Shown: positions 35,624 through 44,755, numbered from the stretch's first letter. The stretch: DNA of 64,000 nt from Streptomyces sp. NRRL F-6492 (GCF_001280125.1 NZ_LGEG01000277.1:52501-116500); one strand, 5' to 3'. Numbers and translations: made by a program. The notes: generated from the letters alone by a model not told the origin.

Positions 35624-36061
35624 TCAGTGGTCGAAGGCCTCGACGCGTACGAGGGCGGTCTCCCCGTCCTCGTACGCGATCGAGACCCGTACGGACAGCA
35701 CCTCGCCGTACTCCACCGACCGGCACACGTCCCGCGCGCAGGAGGACGGGGCCACCCCGTCCGGGTAGGTCGCGGACAGCCAGGACCCGGCACCGGCCCG
35801 GTCCGTCCGGAACTCGGCCACGACCCGCGACTCCTGCCAGTGGGCCCCCGTGCACCGGGCGTCCCGGGCGTCCGCCGGGAGCGTCCCCCGGGCGAAGGTC
35901 ATCACTTCGGAGCAGTCGGCCGGCTTCGCCCCGCCGGCCCCGTCCCAGGCCGCCGCGCCCCAGGCCACCAGGGCCAGCGGCCCGCCGCAGACCACCGTCA
36001 TCGCGACCGAGGCCCAGATCCAGGTCCACGGCCGCGCCTTCACCGGCCCGCGTGTCGCCAC
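35624..36061 (-). CDS. Single-pass membrane protein, unknown function
   Basis: A 145-residue protein with one membrane helix (WIWASVAMTVVCGGPLALVA, about residues 12 to 31) and an exported domain with four Cys (ADCSEVMTFARG, DARCTGAHWQESRVVAEF, PSSCARDVCRSVEYGEVL) that could form two disulphides. The GTG at 36061 is chosen because GGGGAGGAG lies just upstream. Starts at 36076 or 36082 would place that ribosome site inside the gene. Convergent with clpB, with 7 bases between the stops. Confidence 0.6.
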   Translation of the reverse strand: MATRGPVKARPWTWIWASVAMTVVCGGPLALVAWGAAAWDGAGGAKPADCSEVMTFARGTLPADARDARCTGAHWQESRVVAEFRTDRAGAGSWLSATYPDGVAPSSCARDVCRSVEYGEVLSVRVSIAYEDGETALVRVEAFDH

Positions 36062-36182
36062 CGTCTCCTCCCCCATGCGCACCAGATCTTGTCAGCCCGC
36101 AGCGGATCGCGGAAGCAGGGGTTGCCACGGACCGCCCGGGATGGGAGAGGATGGCGAGCATCCGTACGAAGGGAAATACACG

Positions 36183-36716
36183 GTGAGCATCGACCCGTCC
36201 TCGATTCCGAATTTCGGGGGCCAGCCCCAGCCTCAGGCCGCAGGACCGGCGGGCCCCGTCGTCCCCGACCAGGACCTCGTCAAGCAGCTCCTCGACCAGA
36301 TGGAGCTGAAGTACGTCGTCGACGACGAGGGCGACCTCGCGGCGCCGTGGGAGGAGTTCCGCACCTACTTCATGTTCCGCGGCGAGGACGAGCAGCAGGT
36401 CTTCTCGGTCCGGACGTTCTACGACCGTCCGCACTCGGCCGACGACCGCGCGCGCATCCTCGACGCGATCGACGACTGGAACCGCCGCACCCTGTGGCCC
36501 AAGGTCTACACCCACCTGCACGAGGAGGAGGACGGCTCCGCCACCCTCCGTCTCATCGGTGAGGCCCAGATGCTGATCGGCACCGGCGTCGCCCTGGAGC
36601 ACTTCGTGTCCTCCACGGTCAGCTGGGTCCGCGCCTCCATCGAGTTCGACAAGTGGATCGTGGAGCAGTTCGGCCTGGAGTCCCCGGAGGACAAGGCCGG
36701 CGGCGAAGAGGCCTGA
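36183..36716 (+). CDS. YbjN-domain protein
   Basis: A 177-residue acidic cytoplasmic protein starting VSIDPSSIPNFGGQ. The YbjN-like domain runs from about residue 33 (LVKQLLDQMELKYVVDDEGD) through EEFRTYFMFRGEDEQQVFSV and DDWNRRTLWPKVYTHLHEEE to the C-terminal VSSTVSWVRASIEFDKWI. This is the short conserved form seen in Streptomyces. Role not established; related domains occur in stress proteins and chaperone-like factors. GTG start with GAAGGGAAA upstream. Confidence 0.8.
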   Translation: MSIDPSSIPNFGGQPQPQAAGPAGPVVPDQDLVKQLLDQMELKYVVDDEGDLAAPWEEFRTYFMFRGEDEQQVFSVRTFYDRPHSADDRARILDAIDDWNRRTLWPKVYTHLHEEEDGSATLRLIGEAQMLIGTGVALEHFVSSTVSWVRASIEFDKWIVEQFGLESPEDKAGGEEA

Positions 36717-36737
36717 GCCTCCCCCGCACCACGCCGA

Positions 36738-36776
36738 GGGCCCGGCTTTCCCCGCAGCGGGGAAAGCCGGGCCCTT
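36738..36776. terminator. Bidirectional terminator
   Basis: A perfect 16-bp stem GGGCCCGGCTTTCCCC / GGGGAAAGCCGGGCCC with a 5-base loop, followed by TT, between the YbjN-type gene and the convergent aminotransferase. Confidence 0.85.
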
Positions 36777-36785
36777 CCCGTGTCC

Positions 36786-37955
36786 TCAGGCCAGCCGCTT
36801 GAGCCGGGAGACGGCCTCCTCCAGGACCTCGGTCTTCTTGCAGAAGGCGAAGCGGACGAAGGGGGCGCCCGCGTCCCGGTGGTCGTAGAAGACGGCGTTG
36901 GGGATGGCGACGACGCCGGCGCGCTCCGGGAGGGAGCGGCAGAAGGCGAAGCCGTCGGTGGCGCCGAGGGGACGGATGTCGGTGGTGACGAAGTAGGTGC
37001 CGGACGGGCGGTAGACCCCGAAGCCCGCCCGCGCGAGGCCCTCGGCCAGCAGGTCCCGCTTGGCCGCCAGGCCGGCGCGCAGGCCGTCGAAGTACGCGTC
37101 CGGGAGCCGGAGCGCCTCGGCGACCGCGTACTGGAACGGTCCGGCGGAGACGTACGTGAGGAACTGCTTGGCCGAGCGGACGGCCGAGGTCAGCTCGGGG
37201 CTCGCGGTGATCCAGCCGACCTTCCAGCCGGTGAACGAGAACGTCTTGCCGGCCGAGGAGATGGTGACCGTGCGCTCCCGCATGCCCGGCAGGCTCGCGA
37301 TCGGCACGTGCTCGGCGCCGTCGAAGACCAGGTGCTCGTAGACCTCGTCCGTGACGACGAGCAGGTCCCGCTCGACCGCCAGCTCGGCCACGGCGGTCAG
37401 CTCGGCCCGGGTCAGGACGGTGCCGGTGGGGTTGTGCGGGGTGTTGAGCAGGATCAGCCGCGTCCGGTCGGTGACGGCGGCCCGCAGCTCGTCCAGGTCG
37501 AGGACGTAGGAGCCCTCGTGGGGGCGGAGGGTGACGGGGACGCGGGTGCCGCCGGCCATCGCGACGCAGGCCGCGTACGAGTCGTAGTACGGCTCCAGGG
37601 CGATCACCTCGTCGCCCGGCTCGACCAGGGCCAGGAGCGAGGCCGCGATCGCCTCGGTGGCGCCCGCCGTGACGAGGACCTCCGTGTCGGGGTCGTACGC
37701 CAGGCCGTACCGCTCCCGCTGGTGGTCGGCGATGGCCGTCCGCAGCTCGGGGACGCCCGGGCCCGGCGGGTACTGGTTGCCCCGGCCGTCCCGCAGGGCG
37801 CGCACCGCCGCCTCCCTGATCTCCTCCGGGCCGTCGGTGTCGGGGAAGCCCTGGCCGAGGTTGATCGCGCCGGACTCGGCGGCGAGCGCGGACATCTCGG
37901 CGAAGATCGTCGTGCCGAACTCGGCGAGGCGGCGGTTGAGCGGCGGTCGTGTCAT
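36786..37955 (-). CDS. Class I/II PLP aminotransferase (DapC/kynurenine aminotransferase type)
   Basis: A 389-residue fold-type I aminotransferase starting MTRPPLNRRLAEFGTTIFAE. Motifs: INLGQGFPDTDGPE, the substrate segment RGNQYPPGPGVPELR, the cofactor-binding NTPHNPTGTVLTRAEL and VTDEVYEHLVF, and the PLP lysine in TISSAGKTFSFTGWKVG. Annotated in relatives as N-succinyldiaminopimelate or kynurenine-type aminotransferase; the substrate cannot be fixed from sequence alone. ATG at 37955 has AGGATGG upstream; an ATG three codons earlier (37964) is possible. As I recall, phage TG1 integrates in the homologue of this gene; here it is intact. Confidence 0.85.
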   Translation of the reverse strand: MTRPPLNRRLAEFGTTIFAEMSALAAESGAINLGQGFPDTDGPEEIREAAVRALRDGRGNQYPPGPGVPELRTAIADHQRERYGLAYDPDTEVLVTAGATEAIAASLLALVEPGDEVIALEPYYDSYAACVAMAGGTRVPVTLRPHEGSYVLDLDELRAAVTDRTRLILLNTPHNPTGTVLTRAELTAVAELAVERDLLVVTDEVYEHLVFDGAEHVPIASLPGMRERTVTISSAGKTFSFTGWKVGWITASPELTSAVRSAKQFLTYVSAGPFQYAVAEALRLPDAYFDGLRAGLAAKRDLLAEGLARAGFGVYRPSGTYFVTTDIRPLGATDGFAFCRSLPERAGVVAIPNAVFYDHRDAGAPFVRFAFCKKTEVLEEAVSRLKRLA

Positions 37956-38055
37956 GCCCGCCATCCTGGGCCCAAGCTCTGGACTTGCTCAAGTGTGCTT
38001 TGGGCCGGGAACGGCATGGGAATCTCCCTCGCACAGAAGAACGGGGGTAGTACTC

Positions 38056-38355
38056 ATGGCACTCTTCATCGGCATCGTCCTCGCGGTCGCCATCGTGGTC
38101 GTCATCGTGCTCGTCGCCACCGCGGAGAGTCGGCGCGCGGCCGCCGTCCAGCGCGCCGCCGTCCGCAGGTCCCTCGCCGCGTACCGCGTCGCGGCCGCCC
38201 GCGCTCCCGCCAGGCGTACGAAGCGGGGCGGCCGGCGGTCGGACTCCGGCGGCGTCTGGGTCGACGGGGGCGGCGGTGGCGGCTGCGGCGGCGGCGGCTC
38301 CTCCTGCGGTTCCAGCAGCTCCGGCTGCGGTGGCGGCGGCTGCGGCGGCAGCTGA
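38056..38355 (+). CDS. Small membrane protein with Gly/Cys/Ser-rich tail
   Basis: A 99-residue protein. Residues 1 to about 22 are a membrane helix (MALFIGIVLAVAIVVVIVLV). A basic Ala/Arg region follows, then a C-terminal tail of about 35 residues made almost only of Gly, Ser and Cys with four cysteines. The start has GGGGG upstream. The tail resembles those of some DUF-type actinobacterial surface proteins, but no family is recognised. The cysteines could bind metal or form disulphides. Confidence 0.6.
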   Translation: MALFIGIVLAVAIVVVIVLVATAESRRAAAVQRAAVRRSLAAYRVAAARAPARRTKRGGRRSDSGGVWVDGGGGGGCGGGGSSCGSSSSGCGGGGCGGS

Positions 38356-38764
38356 GCGGGCGGGCCGCCGGCCACGGGGGTGTCGGCGGCCCGTCGGTAC
38401 GCGTGCGCGTGCGTGCGCGCGGGGCGGTCTTCGGGCGGAGGTCCCGCGGGCGCGGGGCGGTCTTCGGGTGCGGGCGCCGGGCGTGTGGGCGGGGCCCGAG
38501 CACACGGGGCCGTCCGCCGGCGTGCGCCCCGGCGGACCGATCCGGTTGAACAATTGAACTGTGGGGTCCCCGAAGGGGTTGGAAACCACGGCAAGTTGGG
38601 TAAAAACGCTGCGAGTCGTCCGGCGTCCGTGGTTCTCTCGCTCCTGACAGAGACAGCCCTCGGACCGTGTGTGGACCCGAGCCGGCGATTCCCCACTCCC
38701 GTTGAAACCCTTCACCGGGGGCGCCCCCGGCCCACCCGTCAAACCGTGTTTGCGGAGCCGACCC
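38356..38764. other. Gene-free stretch of about 400 bases
   Basis: No supported coding gene is seen. The first half is extremely GC-rich and contains two copies of GCGCGGGGCGGTCTTCGGG at 38417-38435 and 38450-38468, 33 bases apart. From about 38545 the sequence becomes more AT-rich (for example GGTTGAACAATTGAACTG) and probably carries the promoter of the DUF2617 gene. Confidence 0.6.
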
Positions 38765-39283
38765 ATGCTCACCTCCCTGAAGACCTCCTACACCGACACG
38801 CGCGCGGCCGATCTGGCCTGGGCGCTCGGGCGCGAGCCGCTGCCCGCCCTCGCCGTCCTCGACCTCGAACTCTCCGGTGCCAAGCTCCAGTTGAGGCTGC
38901 TCGGCGCCTCCCACCAGGTCCTCCTGGAGGAGGAGGGGCGCACCTGCTCGGAGACCGTGGCCTGCATGCCCGGCAGCAGCACCCCGCTCCCGCTCGGCGT
39001 CTCCAAGCGCGTCGGCGGCTGGGAGTACGAATTCGCCGCGCGCGTCGAGACGCTCTCCGACGGCTCCTTCGCGGGCCGCGCGCAGGAGTTGCTCGCGCTC
39101 GTCGCCGACCATCCCCACGGACTCGCCGGCACCTTCCCCGGCTCCCCGCACGCCTTCACCGCGATGCTGGCGCAGCGCCACGAAGGACAGGTGCGGTGGC
39201 GCACCTGGCACGCCTACCCGCAGGAGGGGCAGTTGGTGGTGACCAGGACCAGGATCGGCGCGCGCATGCCCGCCGCACTCTGA
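38765..39283 (+). CDS. DUF2617 family protein
   Basis: A 172-residue protein starting MLTSLKTSYTDTRAADLAWA. The pattern LDLELSGAKLQLRLLGASHQ, then VGGWEYEFAARVETLSDGSF, with the closing RWRTWHAYPQEGQLVVTRTR, fits the Streptomyces DUF2617 family, which is commonly found next to the membrane-fused spermidine synthase gene, as here. Function unknown. ATG at 38765 preceded by CGGAG. Confidence 0.8.
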   Translation: MLTSLKTSYTDTRAADLAWALGREPLPALAVLDLELSGAKLQLRLLGASHQVLLEEEGRTCSETVACMPGSSTPLPLGVSKRVGGWEYEFAARVETLSDGSFAGRAQELLALVADHPHGLAGTFPGSPHAFTAMLAQRHEGQVRWRTWHAYPQEGQLVVTRTRIGARMPAAL

Positions 39284-39357
39284 TGCGCCCCCCGAAAGCC
39301 CCGTGTGCACTCGGACGGGTGACGAGGGGCGTCCGGACCGTGACGTAGCGTTACTGC

Positions 39358-41016
39358 ATGATCGAGCCGACCGTGACCATGCGACCCGAGGAGCGGGTGC
39401 GGCGGGCGCCCGCGCGGCGGCCCGTCCGGCCGCGCGAGGCGGTGCGGCTCCCGGTCCTCGTGGTGGTCTTCGTCTGCGCCGCCTGCGGTCTGGTCTACGA
39501 ACTCGAACTGGTGGCCCTCTCCTCGTACTTGATCGGGGACTCGGTCACCCAGGCCTCCGTCGTGCTCTCCGTGATGGTGTTCGCGATGGGGGTGGGCTCG
39601 CTCCTCGCCAAGCGGCTGCGCTGCCGCGCCGCCGTCGGCTTCGGCCTGGTCGAGGCCGCGCTCGCGCTGGTCGGCGGCTGCTCGGCGATGGCGCTGTACG
39701 CGGCCTTCGCCTGGCTCGGCGAGTCGCGGTACGTGGTCGTGGCGTTCTCGCTCGCGATCGGGGTGCTCATCGGCGCGGAGATCCCCCTCCTGATGTCGCT
39801 GATGCAGCGCACCGGGCGGAAGGGGGCGCCGGGGGAGCCGGACGACGCGGCCGGGACGGTCGCCGACCTCTTCGCCGCCGACTACGTCGGCGCGCTGGTC
39901 GGCGGCCTCGCCTTCCCGTTCCTGCTCCTTCCCTGGCTCGGCCAGCTCACCGGCGCGCTCGTCACCGGCGCGGTGAACGCCGTCGCGGGCGGCGGGCTCG
40001 TCCTCTGGGTCTTCCGCCGCGACCTGACCGCCCGCTCCCGGGCCCTGCTCCTCGCCGTGAACCTGGGCGTCCTGGCCGTCCTCGGCACCGCGACCGTCCT
40101 CGTCGACGACTTCGAACAGGCCGCGCGCCGGGCCGTGTACGGGGAGGACGTGCGGGTCGCCGTCCACACCGACCTCCAGGAGATCGTGGTGACCGGGGGC
40201 CCGGAGGGGCCGCCCGGCCTGTTCCTCGACGGCCGGCTCCGGGTCGCCGGGCAGGACGAGCACCGCTACCACGAGGCGCTCGTCCACCCCGCGATGAACG
40301 GCCCGCACGCGCGCGTCCTGATCGTCGGCGGCGGGGACGGGATGGCCGCCCGCGAGGTGCTGCGCCACCCCGGCGTCCGGTCCGTGACCGTCGTGGAGCT
40401 CGACCCCGGGGTCGTCCGCCTCGCCCGCACCGATCCGGCGCTCGCCCGGCTCAACGCGGGCGCGTTCCGGGACCCGCGCGTCCGGGTGGTCCACGAGGAC
40501 GCCTTCCACTGGCTGCGGGGCGCCGCCGACCGGGTGCGGGAACGTTACGACGTGGTGGTCTCCGACCTGCCCGACCCAGGGATCACCTCCAGCGCCAAGC
40601 TGTACTCGGAGGAGTTCTACGGGCTCGTGGCCCGGGTCCTCGACCGGTCCGGGCGGTTCGCCGTCCACGCCGGCTCGCCCACCGACCGGCCCCGCACCTA
40701 CTGGACGGTCGACGCCACCCTGCGGGCCGCCGGCTTCGCGACCCGGCCCTACGGCGCGGGCGGCCGCGCCCCCGGCTTCGCCGCGGGCCCCGACCGCGCC
40801 GACCGCGCCGCCGGTACGGGGCCGGGGCCCCGCGACTGGGGCCTCCTCCTGGCGGTCCCGGGCGACCGGCCGCCCGCCCTCGGCCTCGACCCCGACGGGC
40901 CCCGGCCGCGCTCGCTCGACGGGGACGCCCTGGCGGCCGCCGCCCGCCGCGCCGAGCGGCCCCCGGGTGCCGGACCGCCCTCCTCGACGCTGGTGCACCC
41001 GAGGTACGGCGACTGA
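39358..41016 (+). CDS. Membrane-fused spermidine synthase-like protein
   Basis: A 552-residue protein. The N-terminal 200 residues contain about seven membrane helices ([20 protein letters not shown] is the first). The C-terminal half is a polyamine aminopropyltransferase domain: [24 protein letters not shown] (the segment [16 protein letters not shown]), the SAM-binding [20 protein letters not shown], then [12 protein letters not shown] and [12 protein letters not shown] Pro/Ala-rich end follows. The family transfers aminopropyl groups to putrescine, though substrates of the membrane-fused form are not settled. Adjacent to the DUF2617 gene. Confidence 0.85.
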   Translation: MIEPTVTMRPEERVRRAPARRPVRPREAVRLPVLVVVFVCAACGLVYELELVALSSYLIGDSVTQASVVLSVMVFAMGVGSLLAKRLRCRAAVGFGLVEAALALVGGCSAMALYAAFAWLGESRYVVVAFSLAIGVLIGAEIPLLMSLMQRTGRKGAPGEPDDAAGTVADLFAADYVGALVGGLAFPFLLLPWLGQLTGALVTGAVNAVAGGGLVLWVFRRDLTARSRALLLAVNLGVLAVLGTATVLVDDFEQAARRAVYGEDVRVAVHTDLQEIVVTGGPEGPPGLFLDGRLRVAGQDEHRYHEALVHPAMNGPHARVLIVGGGDGMAAREVLRHPGVRSVTVVELDPGVVRLARTDPALARLNAGAFRDPRVRVVHEDAFHWLRGAADRVRERYDVVVSDLPDPGITSSAKLYSEEFYGLVARVLDRSGRFAVHAGSPTDRPRTYWTVDATLRAAGFATRPYGAGGRAPGFAAGPDRADRAAGTGPGPRDWGLLLAVPGDRPPALGLDPDGPRPRSLDGDALAAAARRAERPPGAGPPSSTLVHPRYGD

Positions 41017-41084
41017 GGGGCGGGAGCACCCGGTGCGGGGCGAACAGGCGACGCGGCGCCCCGGTCTGAGTAGGCTCGGCTCCC

Positions 41085-42032
41085 ATGGAGCATGAGGTGT
41101 TCGTCCCGGTACCGGCCGAGGCCCTGCGCGCGACGCTCACGGACCCGGCCCGCGTGGTGCGCTGCGTGCCCGGTCTCCAGCGGGACGCCGGAGCGGACCC
41201 CCTGGCGGGCCGGCTCAAGGTCAGGGCCGGCGGCCGCACCGTCACCTACCGGGGCGCGCTGCGGATCGTCGAGCGGGACGGCGCCATCACCTACGAGGGC
41301 GAGGGCGCCGAGGTCCGGGGCAAGGGCGGGGCGGAGCTGTCGCTCACCGTCGTCCTCACCCCGGTGGCCGAGGGCACGAACCTGAGCTTCACGGGCGCCC
41401 TGTCGGCGACCGGCCGGCTCGCCGACGAGACGGACGAGGCCAGGGCCACGGCGGGCACGCGCCTGCTCGACCGGTTCGTGGCGGCGCTGACGGAGGTCGC
41501 GGGGGAGACCGGGAACCCGGGCGCCGATGCCGATGCCGATGCCGATGCCGGTGCCGGTCTCGGTGCCGTCGCCGGGCCCGGTGCCGTCGCCGGTGCGGGT
41601 TCCGGCGCCGGTACCGATGCCGCTCACAGCGACGGGAGCGACGAGGCCGACGGGAGCGACGAGGCCGCCGCGACCGCCGCCGACGACGACGGTGTCGACG
41701 ACGGCGTGGAGGAGCCCTCCGACCGCGGCGCCGTCTTCGACGCCCCGGTGCCGCCCCCCGCCCTCGACCCCCTCCCCGGCGAGGACTTCGGGGACGCGCC
41801 GATCGAGTTCCCCGCCCCGCAGCCCGCCGCCGAGGCCGCCCACGCGCGCCGGACCATGATCGGGCGGAGCGCCGAGGAGGTCGACCACGCCCCGCCGCGC
41901 GGCCGGTACGCCCCCGTGCCCGCCCCGGAGACGACCAGCGCCGGGGCCACCCTGCGCTGGATCGCCCCGGCCGCGGCCCTCGCGCTCGCCTCCGCCGTCG
42001 TCGTCGGCCGGGCCCTGCGGCGACGCCGCTGA
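41085..42032 (+). CDS. CoxG-like SRPBCC protein with low-complexity linker and membrane anchor
   Basis: A 315-residue protein. Residues 1 to about 145 form a CoxG/SRPBCC domain (EHEVFVPVPAEALRATLTDP, TVTYRGALRIVERDGAITYE, TNLSFTGALSATGRL). A linker of about 120 residues is dominated by Ala, Asp and Gly, including a run encoded by GATGCC repeats near 41525. The C-terminal helix (TLRWIAPAAALALASAVVVG, about residues 290 to 309) plus Arg-rich end anchors the protein in the membrane. CoxG-type domains act in carbon monoxide dehydrogenase maturation elsewhere, but no cox genes are here, so the function is open. Confidence 0.75.
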   Translation: MEHEVFVPVPAEALRATLTDPARVVRCVPGLQRDAGADPLAGRLKVRAGGRTVTYRGALRIVERDGAITYEGEGAEVRGKGGAELSLTVVLTPVAEGTNLSFTGALSATGRLADETDEARATAGTRLLDRFVAALTEVAGETGNPGADADADADAGAGLGAVAGPGAVAGAGSGAGTDAAHSDGSDEADGSDEAAATAADDDGVDDGVEEPSDRGAVFDAPVPPPALDPLPGEDFGDAPIEFPAPQPAAEAAHARRTMIGRSAEEVDHAPPRGRYAPVPAPETTSAGATLRWIAPAAALALASAVVVGRALRRRR

Positions 42033-42105
42033 GGACACCCCCGGGGCGCCGCCGAAACGGTCGGCCGCGTTCCGTGCCCCGCAGGCTTAGGGTCGGGGGG
42101 TGAGC

Positions 42106-42891
42106 ATGCAGACGCGACTGACGGCGGGCGACGCCGAGTTGACCATCAACCCCGACAACGGCTGCCGGATCGAGGGCCTGCGCATCGGCGGCACCGAGGT
42201 GCTGCGCCAGGGCGAGCGGTACGGGTGCTTCCCGATGGCGCCCTGGTGCGGGCGGACCGAGAACGGGCGCTTCCGCAACGGCGCCACCACCCACCGCCTT
42301 CCGGTCAACGCGCCCCCGCATGCCATCCACGGCACCGTCCGCGACCTCGCCTGGAAGACCGCCCGCGTCTCCGAGACCGAGGCCGTGTTCGTCTGCGAGC
42401 TGGCCGACCCCTGGCCGTACGGGGGCCGGGTCACCCAGGTCTTCGAGCTGGCCGAGGACTCCCTCACCCTCCGCTTCGGCGTCGAGGCCTACGACGACTC
42501 GTTCCCGGCCCAGGCCGGCTGGCACCCCTGGTTCCTGCGCAACCTCGGCGGGGGCGGCCAGGACGTACGGGTCGACTTCGCGCCCGCCTGGCAGGAGGAG
42601 CGCGGCGGGAACCACCTCCCCACCGGCCGCCGGATCGACCCCCTCCCCGGCCCCTGGGACGACTGCTTCGGCATGCCCGGCGGCGTCGACGTCACCCTCA
42701 CCTGGCCGGAGGAGCTGGAGCTGAGGGTCACCAGCCGCTCCGAGTGGGTCGTGCTCTACGACGAGCAGGCGGAGGCGGTCTGCGTCGAGCCCCAGTCCGG
42801 CCCCCCGAACGGCCTCAACACCCACCCGCGCCTGGTCACCCCGATCGACCCCCTGGAGATCGAGAGCACCTGGAGCTGGCGCCGCCCCTGA
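42106..42891 (+). CDS. Aldose 1-epimerase-like protein
   Basis: A 261-residue galactose-mutarotase-fold protein. Visible are AELTINPDNGCRIEGLRIGG, the catalytic-side HAIHGTVRDLAWK and GWHPWFLRNLGG with conserved His residues, and the C-terminal YDEQAEAVCVEPQSGPPNGL, which holds the catalytic Glu in EP. It interconverts anomers of sugars. ATG at 42106 is about 7 bases after GGGGGG; a GTG at 42100 is too close to the ribosome site. Followed closely by pyrE on the same strand. Confidence 0.85.
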   Translation: MQTRLTAGDAELTINPDNGCRIEGLRIGGTEVLRQGERYGCFPMAPWCGRTENGRFRNGATTHRLPVNAPPHAIHGTVRDLAWKTARVSETEAVFVCELADPWPYGGRVTQVFELAEDSLTLRFGVEAYDDSFPAQAGWHPWFLRNLGGGGQDVRVDFAPAWQEERGGNHLPTGRRIDPLPGPWDDCFGMPGGVDVTLTWPEELELRVTSRSEWVVLYDEQAEAVCVEPQSGPPNGLNTHPRLVTPIDPLEIESTWSWRRP

Positions 42892-42917
42892 GCGGACCGC
42901 CCCTTAAGCTCGTGACC

Positions 42918-43457
42918 ATGACTGACGTACGCGCTGAGCTGCTCCAGCAGATCAAGGACAAGGCCGTGGTGCACGGCAAGGTGACCCTCTCCTCGGGTCT
43001 GGAAGCCGACTACTACATCGACCTGCGCCGGATCACGCTGGACGGCGAGGCCGCCCCGATGGTGGGTCAGGTCATGCTCGACCTCACGGCCGATCTGGAC
43101 TTCGACTGCGTCGGCGGTCTGACCCTGGGCGCCGACCCGGTCGCCACCTCGATGCTGCACGCCTCCGCCGCGCGCGGACAGCGCCTGGACGCCTTTGTCG
43201 TACGGAAGGCGCAGAAGGCGCACGGCATGCAGCGCCGCATCGAGGGCACGGACGTCAAGGGCCGCCGCTGCCTCGTCGTCGAGGACACCTCGACCACCGG
43301 CGGCTCGCCGCTCACCGCCGTCGAGGCCGTCCGCGAGGCGGGCGGCGAGGTCGTCGCCGTGGCGACGATCGTGGACCGGGGCGCCGCCGGCGCCGTCGCC
43401 GGCGCCGGGCTGCCGTACCTCACCGGCTACCAGCTGGGCGATCTCGGCCTGGCGTAA
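42918..43457 (+). CDS. pyrE: Orotate phosphoribosyltransferase
   Basis: A 179-residue type I phosphoribosyltransferase starting MTDVRAELLQQIKDKAVVHG. The conserved LSSGLEADYYIDLRRITLDG and GGLTLGADPVATSML lead to the flexible-loop lysines (RKAQKAHGMQRRIEG) and the PRPP loop GRRCLVVEDTSTTGGSPLTA. It makes orotidine monophosphate in pyrimidine synthesis. Twenty-six bases after the epimerase gene. Confidence 0.93.
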   Translation: MTDVRAELLQQIKDKAVVHGKVTLSSGLEADYYIDLRRITLDGEAAPMVGQVMLDLTADLDFDCVGGLTLGADPVATSMLHASAARGQRLDAFVVRKAQKAHGMQRRIEGTDVKGRRCLVVEDTSTTGGSPLTAVEAVREAGGEVVAVATIVDRGAAGAVAGAGLPYLTGYQLGDLGLA

Positions 43458-43534
43458 CTGCCGCGAAGTCGTGACTTAGGTCCCGGGGCAGGGCCAGAAC
43501 TGTCCTGACCTGCACTTTTGGCCAGGGGCGGGGT

Positions 43535-43548
43535 GTTTCACGTGAAAC
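43535..43548. other. parS: parS centromere site (ParB binding)
   Basis: GTTTCACGTGAAAC is a perfect match to the bacterial parS consensus used in Streptomyces. It is the centre of a larger 32-bp perfect palindrome (43526-43557) between pyrE and fba, which may also terminate the pyrE transcript. ParB loads on such sites near the origin for chromosome segregation. Confidence 0.9.
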
Positions 43549-43679
43549 ACCCCGCCCTTCGGCGTGCCGGGCCCATGGGAGCCCGGACGAGAGTCTGGAA
43601 GGATGGGGGCGACGATGACGTCGCCCCCAGGTCAGGGACAGCAACAGCACACACCCCGCACATCACAAGGAGCGGACGA

Positions 43680-44702
43680 ATGCCCATCGCAACCCCCGAG
43701 GTCTACAACGAGATGCTCGACCGGGCGAAGGCAGGCAAGTTCGCCTACCCGGCCATCAACGTGACCTCGTCCCAGACCCTGCACGCCGCGCTGCGCGGCT
43801 TCGCGGAGGCCGAGAGCGACGGCATCATCCAGATCTCGACCGGCGGTGCCGAGTTCCTGGGCGGTCAGTACAACAAGGACATGGTCACGGGCGCCGTCGC
43901 CCTGGCCGAGTTCGCGCACATCGTCGCCGCGAAGTACGACATCACGGTCGCCCTCCACACCGACCACTGCCCGAAGGACAAGCTGGACGGCTACGTCCGT
44001 CCGCTGCTCGACGTCTCCGCCGAGCGCGTCGCCCGGGGCGAGAACCCGCTGTTCCAGTCGCACATGTGGGACGGCTCCGCCGAGACCCTCGCGGACAACC
44101 TGGCCATCGGCCAGGAGCTGCTCGCGAAGGCCGCCGCCGCCAAGATCATCCTTGAGGTCGAGATCACCCCGACCGGCGGCGAGGAGGACGGCGTCACGCA
44201 CGAGATCAACGACGAGCTGTACACCACCGTCGACGACGCGATCCGCACCGCCGAGGCCCTGGGCCTGGGCGAGAAGGGCCGCTACCTGCTCGCCGCGTCC
44301 TTCGGCAACGTGCACGGCGTCTACAAGCCGGGCAACGTCGTGCTCCGCCCCGAGCTCCTCAAGGACCTCCAGGCGGGCGTCGCCGCGAAGTTCGGCAAGG
44401 CCGACCCGTTCGACTTCGTCTTCCACGGCGGCTCGGGCTCCACGGCCGAGGAGATCGCCACCGCGCTGGAGAACGGCGTCGTGAAGATGAACCTCGACAC
44501 CGACACCCAGTACGCCTTCACCCGTCCGGTCGTGGACCACGTGTTCCGCAACTACGACGGCGTCCTGAAGGTCGACGGCGAGGTCGGCAAGAAGTCCACC
44601 TACGACCCGCGCACCTGGGGCAAGCTGGCCGAGGCCGGCATGGCCGTCCGCGTGACCGAGGCGTGTGCCGCGCTGCGCTCGACCGGCACCAAGCTCAAGT
44701 AG
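43680..44702 (+). CDS. fba: Fructose-bisphosphate aldolase, class II
   Basis: A 340-residue class II aldolase starting MPIATPEVYNEMLDRAKAGK. Zinc-site histidine motif VALHTDHCPKDKLDG, then GEEDGVTHEINDELYT, LLAASFGNVHGVYKPG and FVFHGGSGSTAEEIATALEN, with the later VVKMNLDTDTQYAFT. It cleaves fructose 1,6-bisphosphate in glycolysis. ATG at 43680 with AAGGAG upstream. Frame further upstream overlaps parS and is not used. Confidence 0.97.
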   Translation: MPIATPEVYNEMLDRAKAGKFAYPAINVTSSQTLHAALRGFAEAESDGIIQISTGGAEFLGGQYNKDMVTGAVALAEFAHIVAAKYDITVALHTDHCPKDKLDGYVRPLLDVSAERVARGENPLFQSHMWDGSAETLADNLAIGQELLAKAAAAKIILEVEITPTGGEEDGVTHEINDELYTTVDDAIRTAEALGLGEKGRYLLAASFGNVHGVYKPGNVVLRPELLKDLQAGVAAKFGKADPFDFVFHGGSGSTAEEIATALENGVVKMNLDTDTQYAFTRPVVDHVFRNYDGVLKVDGEVGKKSTYDPRTWGKLAEAGMAVRVTEACAALRSTGTKLK

Positions 44703-44715
44703 GCACGTCATGAGC

Positions 44716-44755
44716 GAAGGGCCCGGCACCCCCGGACGGGGAGGCCGGGCCCTTC
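44716..44755. terminator. Terminator after fba
   Basis: A 12-bp stem GAAGGGCCCGGC / GCCGGGCCCTTC with a nested CCCC/GGGG hairpin in the loop. It follows the fba stop by 13 bases. Confidence 0.8.
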
